Part shown: piece after piece, positions 40,428 through 49,759 of the stretch
Numbering within the stretch: the stretch's first letter is position 1
How the letters are laid out: each line of letters opens with the position of its first letter
From: Echinometra lucunter
Lineage: Eukaryota; Echinodermata; Echinoidea; Camarodonta; Echinometridae
DNA: 64,000 nt
Assembly: GCA_029962745.1 (NCBI GenBank)
Contig: CM057161.1
Span: 3,933,521-3,997,520, forward strand
Direction: 5' to 3'
Notes under the pieces: model-generated
The model's input: the letters and a program-made list of their open reading frames with translations, nothing else
Database searches by the model: none
What the model was told of the DNA's origin: nothing
Position numbers and translations under genes: made by a program

Positions 40428-43003
40428 ACTCTGTGCACCTCTGTCTGTGATTGTTTGTCTGCACATGCCTGTCTGTCTCTGTCTTCATGTCCATGTCTGT
40501 TTGGGTTCGTCCGTCCTCTGTCGGTCTCTTTCTCTTTCTCTGTTTCTCTCTTCTCTCTCTCTCTTTCACTTTTCTCTCTCTCTCTCTCTCTGTCTCTCTA
40601 CAACTCTCTCATGCTCTCCTTGTCCAATTTTTTTTGCTATTTTGCCTGTCTGTCTCTCTCTTTCTTCATCTACTTCTACCCATACACAACAGTTCTCACT
40701 TATGATCATGAATATAAGTAACAACTGCAGAATTTCTATGACAAATGTGCTCTAAGCCAATCAGATGCAAAGATTTCAGTAGCTTATAACAGCTATTGCA
40801 ACTTGTTATTGAGAAAAAGTTTTATGAAACGGGACCTAGTTGTACTGTTATATAGCCCATCAGGGCTCCGTTTCATAAAACTTGTTATCAGTAATAACTG
40901 CCACATTTCTAGGACAAATTTGCTCTCAGCCAATCGGATGCAAGGATTTCAGTAGCTTATAATAGTTATTGCAGCTTGTTCTTGATACAAAGTTTTATGA
41001 AACAGGGCCCTGTACTCACTCTGGGTAAATCTTTGGACTGATATTCTTGACTGTCATAGCATACTTGACAGCTTCTGTGATGTTCAGGTCATCATCAGCC
41101 ACCATCCGCTGAAAGGTCCTCAGTTTGGATGATTTCAAAGCAGATTCTACATGGAGTAAATACCAGTCAAAGATTTCACAGTTCTTCTAATGTACAATAT
41201 ATATGTAAGTTTACAATTACCAGTACAAAGTAAAATACTTTAAATAATCTGCTGAGTAATTGTTATCAAACAGTACATGCACAACATGGTTACTTAAATG
41301 ATGTACTCTTCAATGTTCACTTGAGAGAGGGAAAAACCCAAACCATGCGTATACTATACCTGATAGGTCGATTTGGCCTTCGTCAATCCCTACCACATTT
41401 TCATGATGTTTTTGTTTTTAATCTATTTGCTCTTGTGTACATTCTGATTGTTTCTCATGTTGTGTTTATTTGTGGAAATAAACTGAACTTTGTAGAAATA
41501 AACTGAACATATATTTCTTTAATTTAGGCCTACACATCTGTTTGCCCTTGACATTCGAATGTTGTTGGAAATAACATCTATACAAGGGTTTGGTTAATTA
41601 AATTTATTCAAGTAAACCTTACGAGTATAGATCTATTCGATTTAAAAAATGATGGTTATAGTTGGTGAGTTAGAAGAAATTTGGTCTATATGAACAAGCC
41701 TATATTCTTTTAAGTCTGAAATTTTTGGCCATGACAGTTGAATTTTCTTCTCAAGTTGTTCCTCACCGTTGAGTCTACCAGTATTCTCTTCACAAATGAA
41801 CAATAACAACTGAACAATGTTTAATACTGTATTATCATCGATGACATGGTCAAAGGCATTATCATGAGCTGTTGACTTCACAACAGTTAACTTAAGTCCC
41901 CAGATACGGAAAACAGAAAAATTTCACGGAATTCGGGAAGAACGCGGAATTCACGGAATTTCACGGGAAAACATGATTATTCAGGCCAGTAAAAATTTGA
42001 ATTACGTAATATACAGTGAAAATCATGAAAAAACAAAGCAAAATCCAGTAAAACAAAACCATGAATCAGCGGAAAATCTAGATCAAACCTATTTGCAGTG
42101 TTTAGCGTGTGTTCACCAAGCTTTATCTGCATATATACTGCATGTGCATGTATATTAGGGTAACTTACATTTTTCTAAGATTGTTACTATTTACAATTGC
42201 TTTATCATATGTTTTGTACATGTCACCGAAGAACACAGAATTTGAAGTTTAGAACACTGAAGAACACAGAATTTTCATTTTAGAAAACAGAAAACTGGGG
42301 ACTTTAAGTTAACCCATTGGCTACTGGAACTGGGCGGTCCCTGTACAAAGCCTATGGGAATATGAGATTTCAATAGTTAACGAGTTAAAGACACACAGTC
42401 GTATCCTTTCATTGGGAATTTGACACTATTTGAGTGCTTACCCAGTGGAACTGAGTTTTATGATTAACAGCCCTTATGTAATGCCTCTGCATATCCACCC
42501 ATTGCGCCATAAGGCAAAGTCATTATTTCACTTTCCCTGGCCTGAGAATGCCCGAAGCAGGCCGAAGAATGTCTAGCGTGGGATAGCTTGTTTGCTGTGC
42601 TCCGGAGATGCAGCTATATTACAGGTATTTCCAGTGCTTTTCACAAAGTCTGGTGTCAGCAAATTATGATCCACTCCCCATGAAAGCCCACTGCTGGGTG
42701 TCTTTAACACAGGCTACTTTTATTTCATGTTTGAGCATGCACTGCCAACCCATTTTGTGTGTAGTTAAATTTGTAATAACTCAACAGTTCACAAAATTCA
42801 AGAAAATAACACCCACACAAAACAATGATTTGGATAATAATGGCCAACAACTTACCAATATCCTTGGTTTTGTGCCCTGTCTTGGTGTAGCTGTTGCAAC
42901 AGATGCGAAGCAGCTCACACTTGCCAGTGGCTCGTCTCAGCACCCACTTCAACATCGGGCGGAACCAGGTGAAGTAGACATAGAGCCAGATTCTGTACCA
43001 CAT
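30115..43003 (-). CDS. ELMO domain-containing protein, ELMOD1/2 type, complete eight-exon gene
   Basis: Exons in transcript order: 42856-43003, 41020-41146, 40116-40245, 38219-38327, 36880-36904, 33791-33859, 32745-32878, 30115-30275. All seven junctions keep phase, giving 300 residues (human ELMOD2 is 293). ELMOD1-3 are GTPase-activating proteins for Arl2 and Arf-family GTPases. The ELMO domain spans roughly residues 120-290. The hallmark QWGELGFQGDDPATDFRGMG lies at 153-172, with the conserved arginine (R169) matching the position needed for GAP activity in the family. YSYAVVGINLTSLVYNLL (204-221) is the second conserved block. The hydrophobic N-terminus (WLYVYFTWFRPML) resembles that of ELMOD1/2, and TGKCELLRIC is conserved. 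ELMOD1 and ELMOD2 cannot be told apart here, because invertebrates usually have one precursor of both. Confidence 0.95.
30950..31268. repeat. (AAT)n microsatellite, about 310 bp
   Basis: Nearly pure AAT/ATA repeat with occasional G and C. Read on the minus strand it is the (ATT)n tail of the LINE fragment immediately to its right. The long Ile ORF is meaningless. Confidence 0.95.
31269..31475 (-). mobile_element. 3' end of a non-LTR retrotransposon (LINE)
   Basis: On the minus strand 31332-31470 reads APRLWNKLPAFL then KHLKTYLYNS and a stop. This matches the usual C-terminus of reverse-transcriptase ORF2 in CR1/L2-like LINEs (LWN.LP...LK..L). A short 3' UTR ending GTGCTATATAAAT follows, then the (ATT)n tail. 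It is severely 5'-truncated, as is common for LINE insertions, and lies in ELMOD intron 7 in the gene's orientation. Confidence 0.75.
31930..32019 (+). mobile_element. LINE/SINE 3' tail with (ATT)n
   Basis: GAAGCGCATAGAGATCTTTC then GTGCTATATCAAGAACC and ATTATTATTATTATT. This looks like the 3' end of a LINE or LINE-mobilised SINE on the plus strand. Confidence 0.5.
32745..32878 (-). CDS. ELMOD exon 7
   Basis: Acceptor TGACTGACAG, donor GTAAGT. It encodes YSYAVVGINLTSLVYNLLKD through HFHRVY, the second conserved ELMO block. Confidence 0.96.
33290..33366 (+). mobile_element. retroelement 3' tail ending (TTGAATC)n
   Basis: GTGGAACCAATGGACCAATAG followed by CTTGAATCTTGAATC resembles the terminal heptamer tails of some LINE/SINE families. 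No coding part remains. Confidence 0.35.
33791..33859 (-). CDS. ELMOD exon 6
   Basis: Acceptor ATCCTTTCACAG, donor GTAAGG. It encodes FFAENYNGVARQTLIHSQHP then TL, with shared Val and Trp codons at the ends. Its acceptor half is duplicated upstream at 33892-33960. Confidence 0.93.
33892..33960 (-). pseudogene. tandem duplicate of ELMOD exon 6 acceptor and first 45 coding nt
   Basis: Near-identical to 33815-33883 (a handful of substitutions over 69 bp). It includes the polypyrimidine tract, the CAG acceptor and the codons for FFAENYNGVARQTLI. It has no donor and is followed by ATTATTATTTATCC. Use of this acceptor would add 77 nt and lead to a stop. Confidence 0.85.
34603..35532. mobile_element. 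terminal-repeat element with ~150-bp tandem units carrying DR1 motifs (copy 1)
   Basis: It starts AACTAGATGAATCTTCGACC then TTTATGCCTCCGCC, and ends GGCGGAGGCATAAA. Between lie about five units of roughly 150 bp, each with GACCTTTGACCTTGTGACC and AAGTTATCGTGAGAACGA-type segments. Near the right end is a run of GACG. TGACCTTTGACCT (DR1) occurs at 34723, 34874, 35024 and 35175, with a one-base variant at 35335. ORFs through it are repeat artefacts. Confidence 0.8.
35871..36366 (+). repeat. possible solo or partial LTR
   Basis: TATAAAAGG (36157-36165) is followed by CTCATCAGACT-rich sequence, AATAAA at 36288-36293 and an ACGAAACA end near 36366. This is the order U3-TATA-R-polyA expected of an LTR, bounded loosely by TG and CA. 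No flanking duplication or internal coding region was found, so this remains tentative. Confidence 0.35.
36880..36904 (-). CDS. ELMOD exon 5, 25-nt micro-exon
   Basis: Acceptor TGTTACAG, donor GTAAGT. It encodes GILGLNNLV with shared codons at both ends, exactly filling the family motif GMGILGLNNLVFFAE. Without it the frame breaks. Confidence 0.93.
37793..38175. mobile_element. TTAA/CCC-type MITE (copy 3)
   Basis: Left TTAAACCGTTCATGACAG, right TATGGGTTAA. The interior is nearly identical to 26626-27035 (GTCCACATTTTGTG, ATATTTGTTGTTTGATGCTG, AAAGCTGATCAAATTAGG). It lies in an ELMOD intron. Confidence 0.75.
38219..38327 (-). CDS. ELMOD exon 4 (GAP motif)
   Basis: Acceptor TATGTCATCAG, donor GTGAGT. 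It encodes LWDLMMPNTTLNQRITKQWG through DPATDFRGM plus the first base of Gly, including the conserved arginine R169. Confidence 0.97.
38757..39811. mobile_element. terminal-repeat element with ~150-bp tandem units carrying DR1 motifs (copy 2)
   Basis: Same ends as 34603-35532 (AGATGAATCTTCGACCACGC, TTTATGCCTCCGCC, GGCGGAGGCATAAA). About six units have an exact 150-bp period from 39175 on: TGACCTTTGACCT at 39024, 39175, 39325, 39475 and 39625. Because 150 is divisible by three, one frame stays open for 269 codons, but that peptide is a repeat by-product. Confidence 0.85.
40116..40245 (-). CDS. ELMOD exon 3
   Basis: Acceptor GCATCACAG, donor GTATGC. It encodes FPSTLKASLRQISGYNALVR through HEKSLQK, conserved upstream of the ELMO core. 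Confidence 0.95.
40390..40665. repeat. TC/TCTG-rich microsatellite
   Basis: Runs of CTCTCTCT with CTGTCTGTCT variants. Ser/Leu-rich ORFs here are artefacts. Confidence 0.9.
40740..40850. mobile_element. MITE of the GTTTCATAAAAC family, left end missing
   Basis: The core TAAGCCAATCAGATGCAAAG, TTTCAGTAGCTTATAAC and right end GTTTTATGAAACGGGACC are present. No left inverted end is seen, so it is truncated. Confidence 0.65.
40863..41012. mobile_element. MITE of the GTTTCATAAAAC family, complete
   Basis: Ends GGGCTCCGTTTCATAAAAC and GTTTTATGAAACAGGGCCC. The core is CAGCCAATCGGATGCAAGG. It lies just downstream of ELMOD exon 2. Confidence 0.75.
41020..41146 (-). CDS. ELMOD exon 2
   Basis: Acceptor CTCCATGTAG, donor GTGAGT. 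It encodes SALKSSKLRTFQRMVADDDL through NISPKIYP, with shared Glu codons at both ends. Confidence 0.94.
41892..42307. mobile_element. TTAA-flanked MITE, GTCCCCAG ends
   Basis: TTAAGTCCCCAG on the left and CTGGGGACTTTAA on the right, with inner ACGGAAAACAGAAAA pairing to TTTAGAAAACAG-type sequence as a direct echo. About 416 bp, in ELMOD intron 1. Confidence 0.65.
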
Positions 43004-43006
43004 GTC
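42856..43006 (-). CDS. ELMOD first coding exon
   Basis: Coding begins at ATG 43003-43001, three bases after acceptor TTTTACCTAG, so at least one upstream non-coding exon exists. It encodes MWYRIWLYVYFTWFRPMLKW through TGHKTKDI and ends one base into Glu before donor GTAAG. Confidence 0.94.
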
Positions 43007-43109
43007 CTAGGTAAAACAGCCACAGAGGGCCACAGATTTACTGTGATGATCCTCAATGGATCCTTATGTGAGGTTGAAGCCTGGTCCTTCTATTCACTGT
43101 AAAAAGAGA

Positions 43110-43350
43110 CAAAATGATTTTTATCTCACCTTCTGTTTTCAAAACTTTGCCAACATGGCCATTCCCCCTTTTTTGTAATGTTTTGTCACAGTACCTACTT
43201 AACATCTGACAGAATATGATGAAGTAGACATATAAAGCTAGATTTTTTACCACATAAATAGCCACATAGGGTCAAAGGTTTGCGACTAGTCCCTTCCAGA
43301 TCTATCCTAAGCTGATCTTAATGCCTGGTTCTAGTTACTGTCCATAAAAA
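43110..43350 (-). pseudogene. decayed duplicate of ELMOD first coding exon and flank
   Basis: The minus strand reads LALYVYFIIFCQMLS where the real exon reads IWLYVYFTWFRPMLK. The plus-strand segment GAAGTAGACATA and the sequence beyond the acceptor (AGCCACATAGGG, GCCTGGTTCTAGTTACTGT) also match, so a roughly 250-bp block was duplicated. It lacks a start in register and a donor. Confidence 0.75.
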
Positions 43351-43479
43351 ACCAAGGTTGGTATCATTGGCATAAATCCCTGGGGGGATGGGGGGATATT
43401 TCCCCCCCACTTTTTGGAGAGGGGGATGGCATGTACAAAAATCCCCCCCACTTTTTAAGAAAGAAAATATATTTTGATT

Positions 43480-43760
43480 AATCCGTTAGTAAAATCTTTG
43501 AATATCTGTCATAAACAACCATCATATTTTAGAATTTCTATTTGAAAATGCGATTGAAAACCAAAAAAGTGGTTATTTTTGGCTCGCTCGTCATTAGTTT
43601 AGAATTTCTATTCGAAAATGTGATTAAAAATGAGAAAAGTGGTTATTTTCGGCTTGCTCGCTTTGCTCGCTCATATTTTAGAATTTCTGTTAGAAAATGT
43701 GATTAAAAACTAGAAAAATGGTTATTTTTGGCTCACTCGCTTCACTCGCTCGCAAAATAA
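43480..43760. repeat. three tandem copies of an ~85-bp unit
   Basis: The unit TTTTAGAATTTCT..GAAAATG followed by AAAGTGGTTATTTT and GGCTCGCTCG occurs three times (about 43527, 43598 and 43674) with point differences. Confidence 0.8.
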
Positions 43761-44025
43761 ATATTAAAATGTGTGTAGGGGGGTCTGTGGGGGTTAGTGA
43801 GGGTGTGTGCTTATACTTAAGTGTGAGATCGACAGAAAAAAAATCGTCAAAAAAGTCAATCATCCCCCCCACTCCTCAGAGTGGATTTACGCGGCCGGTG
43901 GTTGGTATTAAAAAAAGAAGGAAGATTATATCTTGTAGCAATCACTCCAAATACACTGGAAATGCCTAGCCCACAAGTGCAAGTGGTCCGCTTGTATTGT
44001 GCACCCTTGTTGACCCATATTCAAG

Positions 44026-44274
44026 AGCTGCCAACTTTAATATTCATCTTTCAGAAAGAATTTGGTGAGAAATGAGGGAGATCTTTCTCAATTACACACA
44101 GTCCATTGGAGGTAATCAATGTATGAATCAGGAAGACAATGAAATTGAATGAATTACTGAGAACTTCAGAATAACATCTTTTTTTGTTGGGTAATTTGAA
44201 ATTACTTTCACAAGCTAAATTATTCAATTTTCAGGAAGTCTCCCTGACAATCAGGAAGACTTGGCAGCTCTGGT
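44026..44274. mobile_element. hAT-like MITE, AGAGCTGCCAA ends
   Basis: AGAGCTGCCAACTTT and the inverted TTGGCAGCTCT bound about 248 bp. The ends match 3855-4274 but the interiors differ (CAGGAAGAC motifs here). No clear 8-bp duplication. Confidence 0.55.
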
Positions 44275-45659
44275 TTTCTGCTAACATTTAAACCTATCCA
44301 CATGTCCAAGTCAAAGTTTAACACAGGAAGTTAGAAGTCTAAATCAGTAATCTTAGTTTTCCTCTTGTTACACAATAGTACAGTTTTTTAGACCGACACC
44401 AGACTTTAAAGAATAAGTAGAACAGGATCTAAGGCCAATGAAAGTTGATTTCATGGTTCTCGTCAGGCATTGTTGAGATTTTGATGAGGGATTTAGATCA
44501 ACTTTCATCTTTCATCTAACTTTAATTTCATGTTCTCGCAGGGCATATTTGGAATTTGCATGAGGGATTTTGATCAACATTCATCTTTCATATACAAACC
44601 AATAGAACTTGGCAAGGGTATCGTCAACGCAAAATAAGATTGGGAAAAAAAGGTACCGGGTAAGAGTGTTGGCTTGCAAACTGTCATGAAGTGTAATGTG
44701 TTAAGTTGTGTCTTATTGTTTACATGTATTTAAGCTAAGTCTATTTCTTTTATTCGGAGGGTTTATATCACGTTATTTTTTTTTAAACAGCTCAGGAAAT
44801 TATTGTAACACTTTGAATGCATAATTATGCTTCTGAAAGGAAAAATAGGCTGCTTCACTTTTTTCATAAGTTGTCTCTCATTTTGAATGTGAAAAATTCA
44901 TTAAAAAAAAAGACAAAGGATGGGGATTAGTATTGCAATGTCAAAATGAAAAGGGCAACGTTTCTTCTTCTTGTAATAATTCTCACTCCATAATTGAAAG
45001 TAGATTAAACTGAAAGTAGAATGCATGTACTTCTTTACTCTATTGCTAAACAACTTGTCTAAGTTTTTAAAGCCATGTAAATTGTCATAATTGCAGTAAC
45101 TTGCCCAATTGTATATGACATGTCCAGCAATGTCTTATCCATTTGAATTTTGTACATGTACATCTGTTCATCAAAGTTCATCTATCAATCCACTATATTG
45201 TCCTTAAAATTATGGAAATGAAAGAAAAAAGGTCAAAAGATTCGAAAAACAGAGTCATCCTTCATGTACTTTGATTTGTCAAATTTGATACAATCAACCC
45301 TGCAAGTAGAAAATAGAAACATGTACAAGTATCTACATGTTCAAAAAAATTTTAATACAAAAAATCATTGAAACAAAATAGGAAATTATGGGATTTATAT
45401 CCAATGATTAGATTTCTCTGAATCTCTGACAAACAAAAACCCAAAACAAAATTGCATTTGATGAGGAGCATGGTCAACAACAGCAAACAAGTATGATTCT
45501 GAAACTAAAGATCAAGGCAAGAGATGCAAAATTCAGCTAAAAAAAATAACACCAAGATTATTCCAAAATTTATGAAAATAATATTCTTTCACATGTTTCC
45601 CCTAATGATAATGCATAAATATTGGGGTTGGAAAGTGGAAACGGTGGAATGATGTCAAA

Positions 45660-45860
45660 TCGCGAGTCAAGCCGGCACAAACACAGCAGCAACATGGCAC
45701 CTGCAACCATACGCTATACATGCTGTAGTGGGGAATTCTCAGAGGCAAGACCACGGCAAACCCACTCACGTGCCCGAAACACACTGCTATGACTGTGAGT
45801 GGGTTCTTCATGCGCAGCCCCGGGAAAGTCTAGGGGCGCCCACTTACAGCATTTGCTTTT
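45660..45860 (-). promoter_or_regulatory. GC-richer patch, possible 5' exon/promoter of ELMOD
   Basis: It contains CpGs and, on the minus strand, GTTTCGGGCACGTGAGTGGG, where CAC then GTGAGT could be a donor. The ELMOD transcript needs an upstream non-coding exon. This is one of two candidates. Confidence 0.25.
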
Positions 45861-46005
45861 CAACTTCCTTCACTGACATATCCCGTTTCCGATTTCACAA
45901 ATTCCGCTGAACAAATGATAGAAAATTAATATAGTGGTTGAGATATTAATAATTCTGATTGAGATGACTTACAAATAGCAACAATGACATCAGGATTTTA
46001 ATGCA

Positions 46006-46418
46006 TTAACCCATACAGGTACAGTGTCACCTTTAGAAGACACTTTTGCAGTATCTGTTGGTCCAGAATGTTGGGTAGTACATATTATACATGAGCAGAA
46101 AGGGGAAAAATGCACTGACAAATTTGAGCCCATTCCCATCACTGTATGGTGTGTCATTCTTGAATTAGAGCAGTTTAAGTACAACTAATCATTAAACTCT
46201 TTAAATTGGCAATGCAATGAATAATATATAATCACTATTTCTGTGTTCAAAATTTCTTATTCAATTTTACAATTATATTTAATTTTGGTTTATGTTATAT
46301 CCATATTTATTTTTTCCAAGCTATGTAAACATGGGAAAAAATTAATTTGTATTGCCAATTTGAGGATTGACGATGATTAAGTTACACCTCAAGAAAGCTC
46401 TGTACTGCTATGGGTTAA
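46006..46418. mobile_element. TTAA/CCC-type MITE (copy 4)
   Basis: TTAACCCATACAGGTACAG on the left and TGCTATGGGTTAA on the right, 413 bp. It is more diverged than the other three copies but keeps TTTAAATTGGCAATGCAATG and TTGCCAATTTGAGG. Confidence 0.7.
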
Positions 46419-47189
46419 AATTGTCAAAATCGAAAATAAGTTGATTTTTGAGGCGGTAATATCATATCAGGACTTTTTGACGCAGGAATTTTGTCAGCGA
46501 TGAGTGTTGAACTTTTGTGGTGCAGGAGCAAAATTTGATGCGGGCGCTGACGAGAACCATGAAATCAACTTTCATCAGCCTAATGACCATTTTGTCTTGT
46601 CCAATAAATATAGTAATAAAAATGGGCAAGTCAATATAACACAATGTTATTAAAATTTCAAAAGGACCAGCCCAATTTTGGGCTAATGTGATTTTGTATG
46701 CCCTATGCACTTTTGTATGCCCTATGCTATGTGTCCAAACATTGCATCGTATGCCACTACCAAACACCAATGCAGTAATCAAAGGTTTGGTTCTACAAAT
46801 GAGAGTAAGTCAACCAGAATTATTAATATTTGAGAGTCATGATATTACTATTAGAGACTTTTGTGGAAATATGATCTGAAGTATTCACACACTGCTTCAA
46901 TAAATTTTCCTGAATATGTGTAGTGGTAGAATAGTAAATGTCTTAAACACGAAATAATTGTGATAGTCTAACTGTTAGACCCTAAGGTTACATCTAACGT
47001 TAGATCTATAGACTGATACTAGACCCTTCTATAACATTTCTAACTTAAATTGCACAAATTCAATCAGATATTTGTACTTACCAACTTACTCTTAGATTTC
47101 GAATATCAGGGAAAAATAAGGAATAAATATGATATAAATAAAAGAACTTATCAATCCTTTTCGTGTCGGATATTACAGTTAAGAAACAG

Positions 47190-47580
47190 GAGTTATGTGC
47201 GCAGGAGAGAGGATCTTCTCTGGCCATGCCATTCATCGCATCCAGGACCCCTGCCCTGGACCTGCCCCGCGGATGCGTGGACCCGCCTGCCCGACGCGAC
47301 TCGATACTCGGCTCCTAAGTATACTCACATAATTTCACGAAGTCCAAGAAATAAACAGCGTTTTGACCAGTCAAATATTAAGAGTGAGAAGAGAGAGGTC
47401 TCCGATCCTTGCTTCCTTGTCTCACTTCTGTTCCTGCTCTTTACAATTACATTGCATTGATATTGACGCCCGGTTCATTGACGTAGCATTTCCATGGGAA
47501 TCTCCCTACTTGCAGCCTCTATGTACCACCACCCATATACACTCATCAATCACACATTGACAGTAGATGGCGCGCTACCT
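47190..47580 (-). promoter_or_regulatory. CpG-rich candidate ELMOD promoter/first exon with CTCF-like motif
   Basis: CpG density rises at 47190-47330 and again at 47465-47580. On the minus strand GTGAAATTATGTGAGTATAC (about 47340-47320) offers a donor for a non-coding first exon. CAGTAGATGGCGCGC (47561-47575) contains AGATGGCGC, the core bound by CTCF in many animals. None of this is proven. Confidence 0.3.
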
Positions 47581-47764
47581 TTTATAGAAAGGTACTAGTT
47601 CTCTAAATATGGGTTTCCAACAATTTGTAGCGAAACAACTGTAGAGAACTCAAGAAAAATTGAATATGAAAAAGCAAGTATAAAGGATGAATTGACAATA
47701 TTGAAAATATGGGAAAATTTTGTCCCATATATTTGGCAATTATTTAGATATCTTGTAGGCTGAT

Positions 47765-48350
47765 GTATGTTGATGCCCGGGGGATGTCTCATTGAAACCT
47801 GTACATCATCTGCGTAAATCACTTTATGAAAAGCACCCTAAACGGGGATTAAGGTAGCAGTGATTATATTATCCTAAACAGGGAAACATGCCTAATATCT
47901 TCGATTTTTATACCCTTAACGGGGATTTTATTCAAGGACTGCATTATCACCTCTGATTTTCGACAACCCCCCCCAAAAAAAAAAAACAAACAAAAAACGA
48001 GATATGATGGTTCTCCACCTAGTGCTGAAGAAACTACCCTTTTCCCCTTTTTCATGACACCCCAGGAACGTGAATTAAAGTAGCGATGGTTTTGATACCC
48101 TTAACAGAGAATCAAGTCTAACATCTCCGACTTTTATATCCCTAACAGGGAATTTATTCAAGAATTGCATCATCATTCCTTTGAATTTGATACCGTTAAT
48201 ACCAGATTTTTCTGTTTTTGATACCCTTAACGGGATCCCCGGGTTCCCAGCCTGCATGGTGCTGAAAAAACAACCCCTTTTTTACGTTTTCGTTTACGCG
48301 GATGTTCTACAGGCCTCAATGAGACATATCCCCCGGGTGTTGATGATGAA
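47765..48350. mobile_element. TIR element with internal CCCTTAACGGGGAT repeats
   Basis: Left GCCCGGGGGATGTCTCATTG and right CAATGAGACATATCCCCCGG are inverted, pairing over about 55 bp (also CATCTGCGTAAATC with GTTTACGCGGATG). The interior holds at least five loosely tandem copies of CCCTTAACGGGGAT and derivatives. 580 bp, non-coding. Confidence 0.65.
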
Positions 48351-49368
48351 ATAACACTTCTACCAAGAAAAGGAGTTTATTTTTCCCCGAGTCTCTCGTT
48401 GCATTCGCTCGTAGATGGTATCGGATAGCAACGAATTCGGTGACCGAATATAAATTTAGATTATATAGGCCCATATAATTTGCTGACGAGTTATTACTTC
48501 TACCATGAAAACCTCTAGGCAAAATAGCACTTTGCTAATAGGGTGTGCCGTCCCACTAGTGGTAAATGAATAAATGAAAAAATAAATAAATAAACAAAAG
48601 GAATATGTGTGTTTCCTCGCTCACTCGCTCGCTCGCTCAGTGGTACTATTTAGGAACAGAGTGGTTTCGGACGACAAAGAGTTGGACCAGCGATGTGCCA
48701 AAAATAGAGTCATATTTGAGTTTTAAATATATATATCATTTAGATAATAGGCTTATTGCGTATTTTGTTGATAAAAAAGCACTTTTCTCATAACAAGAAT
48801 GTGTAATTTAGGCACGCTTGCTTCGCTCACTCGAAAAAATTTAAAAATAATCTAGCAAGAAGCGTCATTCCCCCAAATTAAAAAACGATTCGTTTGCGTT
48901 CCTATAGATATTCCATTAAAGTAATAACCAGCAATAAACGTCTGTGATATTGTTTGAAAATAATGCCTACGTGTGTGTGTGGGGGGGGGGGGGGGTTAAG
49001 CCTTTAGTGGACTGCAGCGAGATATTTTCAAGAGGGGATTTCTTTTTTCTTCTTTTGTTTGTTTGTTTGTTTGTTTTTAATCTTAGCCTACAGGTGAGTT
49101 TATTTATGTTTTAAATGAGAAATAGGACTATTATACATTTGCATGACCCTGCCCCCTCTTCTTGCATTCTCTTTCTTCTTCTTTTTCTTTCGTGGTCGAT
49201 CCAAAATTCCCTCCGGGTCTTGTTTATTGATATTACCAAAAAAAAAAAGGTAAAAACGCAATACATACATAAAAATAAAACCACTGAACCATTGAACCCT
49301 GTCTGTCGGTCTGTCTATATATGGAGCTACGCAATTGTTATTCTCCCATTTTCATTTCTTTCAATATG

Positions 49369-49371
<3 letters not shown>

Positions 49372-49409
<38 letters not shown>

Positions 49410-49480
49410 GGAGAGGGAGAGAAGGAGAGGGAGAGAGAGAGGGGGAGGGAGAGGGGAAAGGGAGAAAGAGAGAGAAGAAA
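49372..49480. repeat. (GA)n / GGGA polypurine tract
   Basis: Uninterrupted purines on the plus strand over about 100 bp. Arg/Glu ORFs are artefacts. Confidence 0.9.
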
Positions 49481-49494
49481 AAGCTACTCATGCA

Positions 49495-49651
49495 CAGGCG
49501 CAGTTCAATGGGGGGGGGGGCTTTGAGGCTCAAGCCCCCCCCCCCCCATTTTTACAATATAATTGTAATCTTAATTTCAAATATTCTGATATACATTACA
49601 ATCATCCAAGCCACCAGAACCCCCAAAGTTTTTGCTCTAGAACCGCGCCTG
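49495..49651. mobile_element. hAT MITE, 157 bp
   Basis: Ends CAGGCGCAGTTC and GAACCGCGCCTG. Flanks CTCATGCA (49487-49494) and CTCATGCG (49652-49659) form an 8-bp duplication with one change. A poly-G/poly-C hairpin sits inside. Confidence 0.7.
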
Positions 49652-49759
49652 CTCATGCGTTCATACTTTAACACTTAACTTAATGTAGATATCTTTTCGT
49701 AATAATTAGAAACAGCGGGATATTTGGATCAACCATCTCTTTTTGAAAAAAATTCAGAC

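Larger units (their letters stand above)
44430..46590. repeat. pair of inverted ~35-bp repeats 2.1 kb apart
   Basis: CAATGAAAGTTGATTTCATG followed by GTTCTCGTCAG (about 44441-44468) recurs inverted as CTGACGAGAACCATGAAATC then AACTTTCATC (about 46547-46577). It could be the terminal repeats of a 2.1-kb element holding the 46006 MITE and a GC-richer patch at 45660-45860. No target duplication was found. Confidence 0.4.

Noticed and set aside
40368..40755. Ser/Leu/Val-rich ORFs in three frames
   Set aside because: CT-rich microsatellite sequence. All frames are open for the same reason, and ELMOD exon 3 lies just outside.
42608..43102. 164-codon plus-strand ORF
   Set aside because: Antisense to the first ELMOD coding exon. 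The minus-strand reading has splice sites and family similarity.
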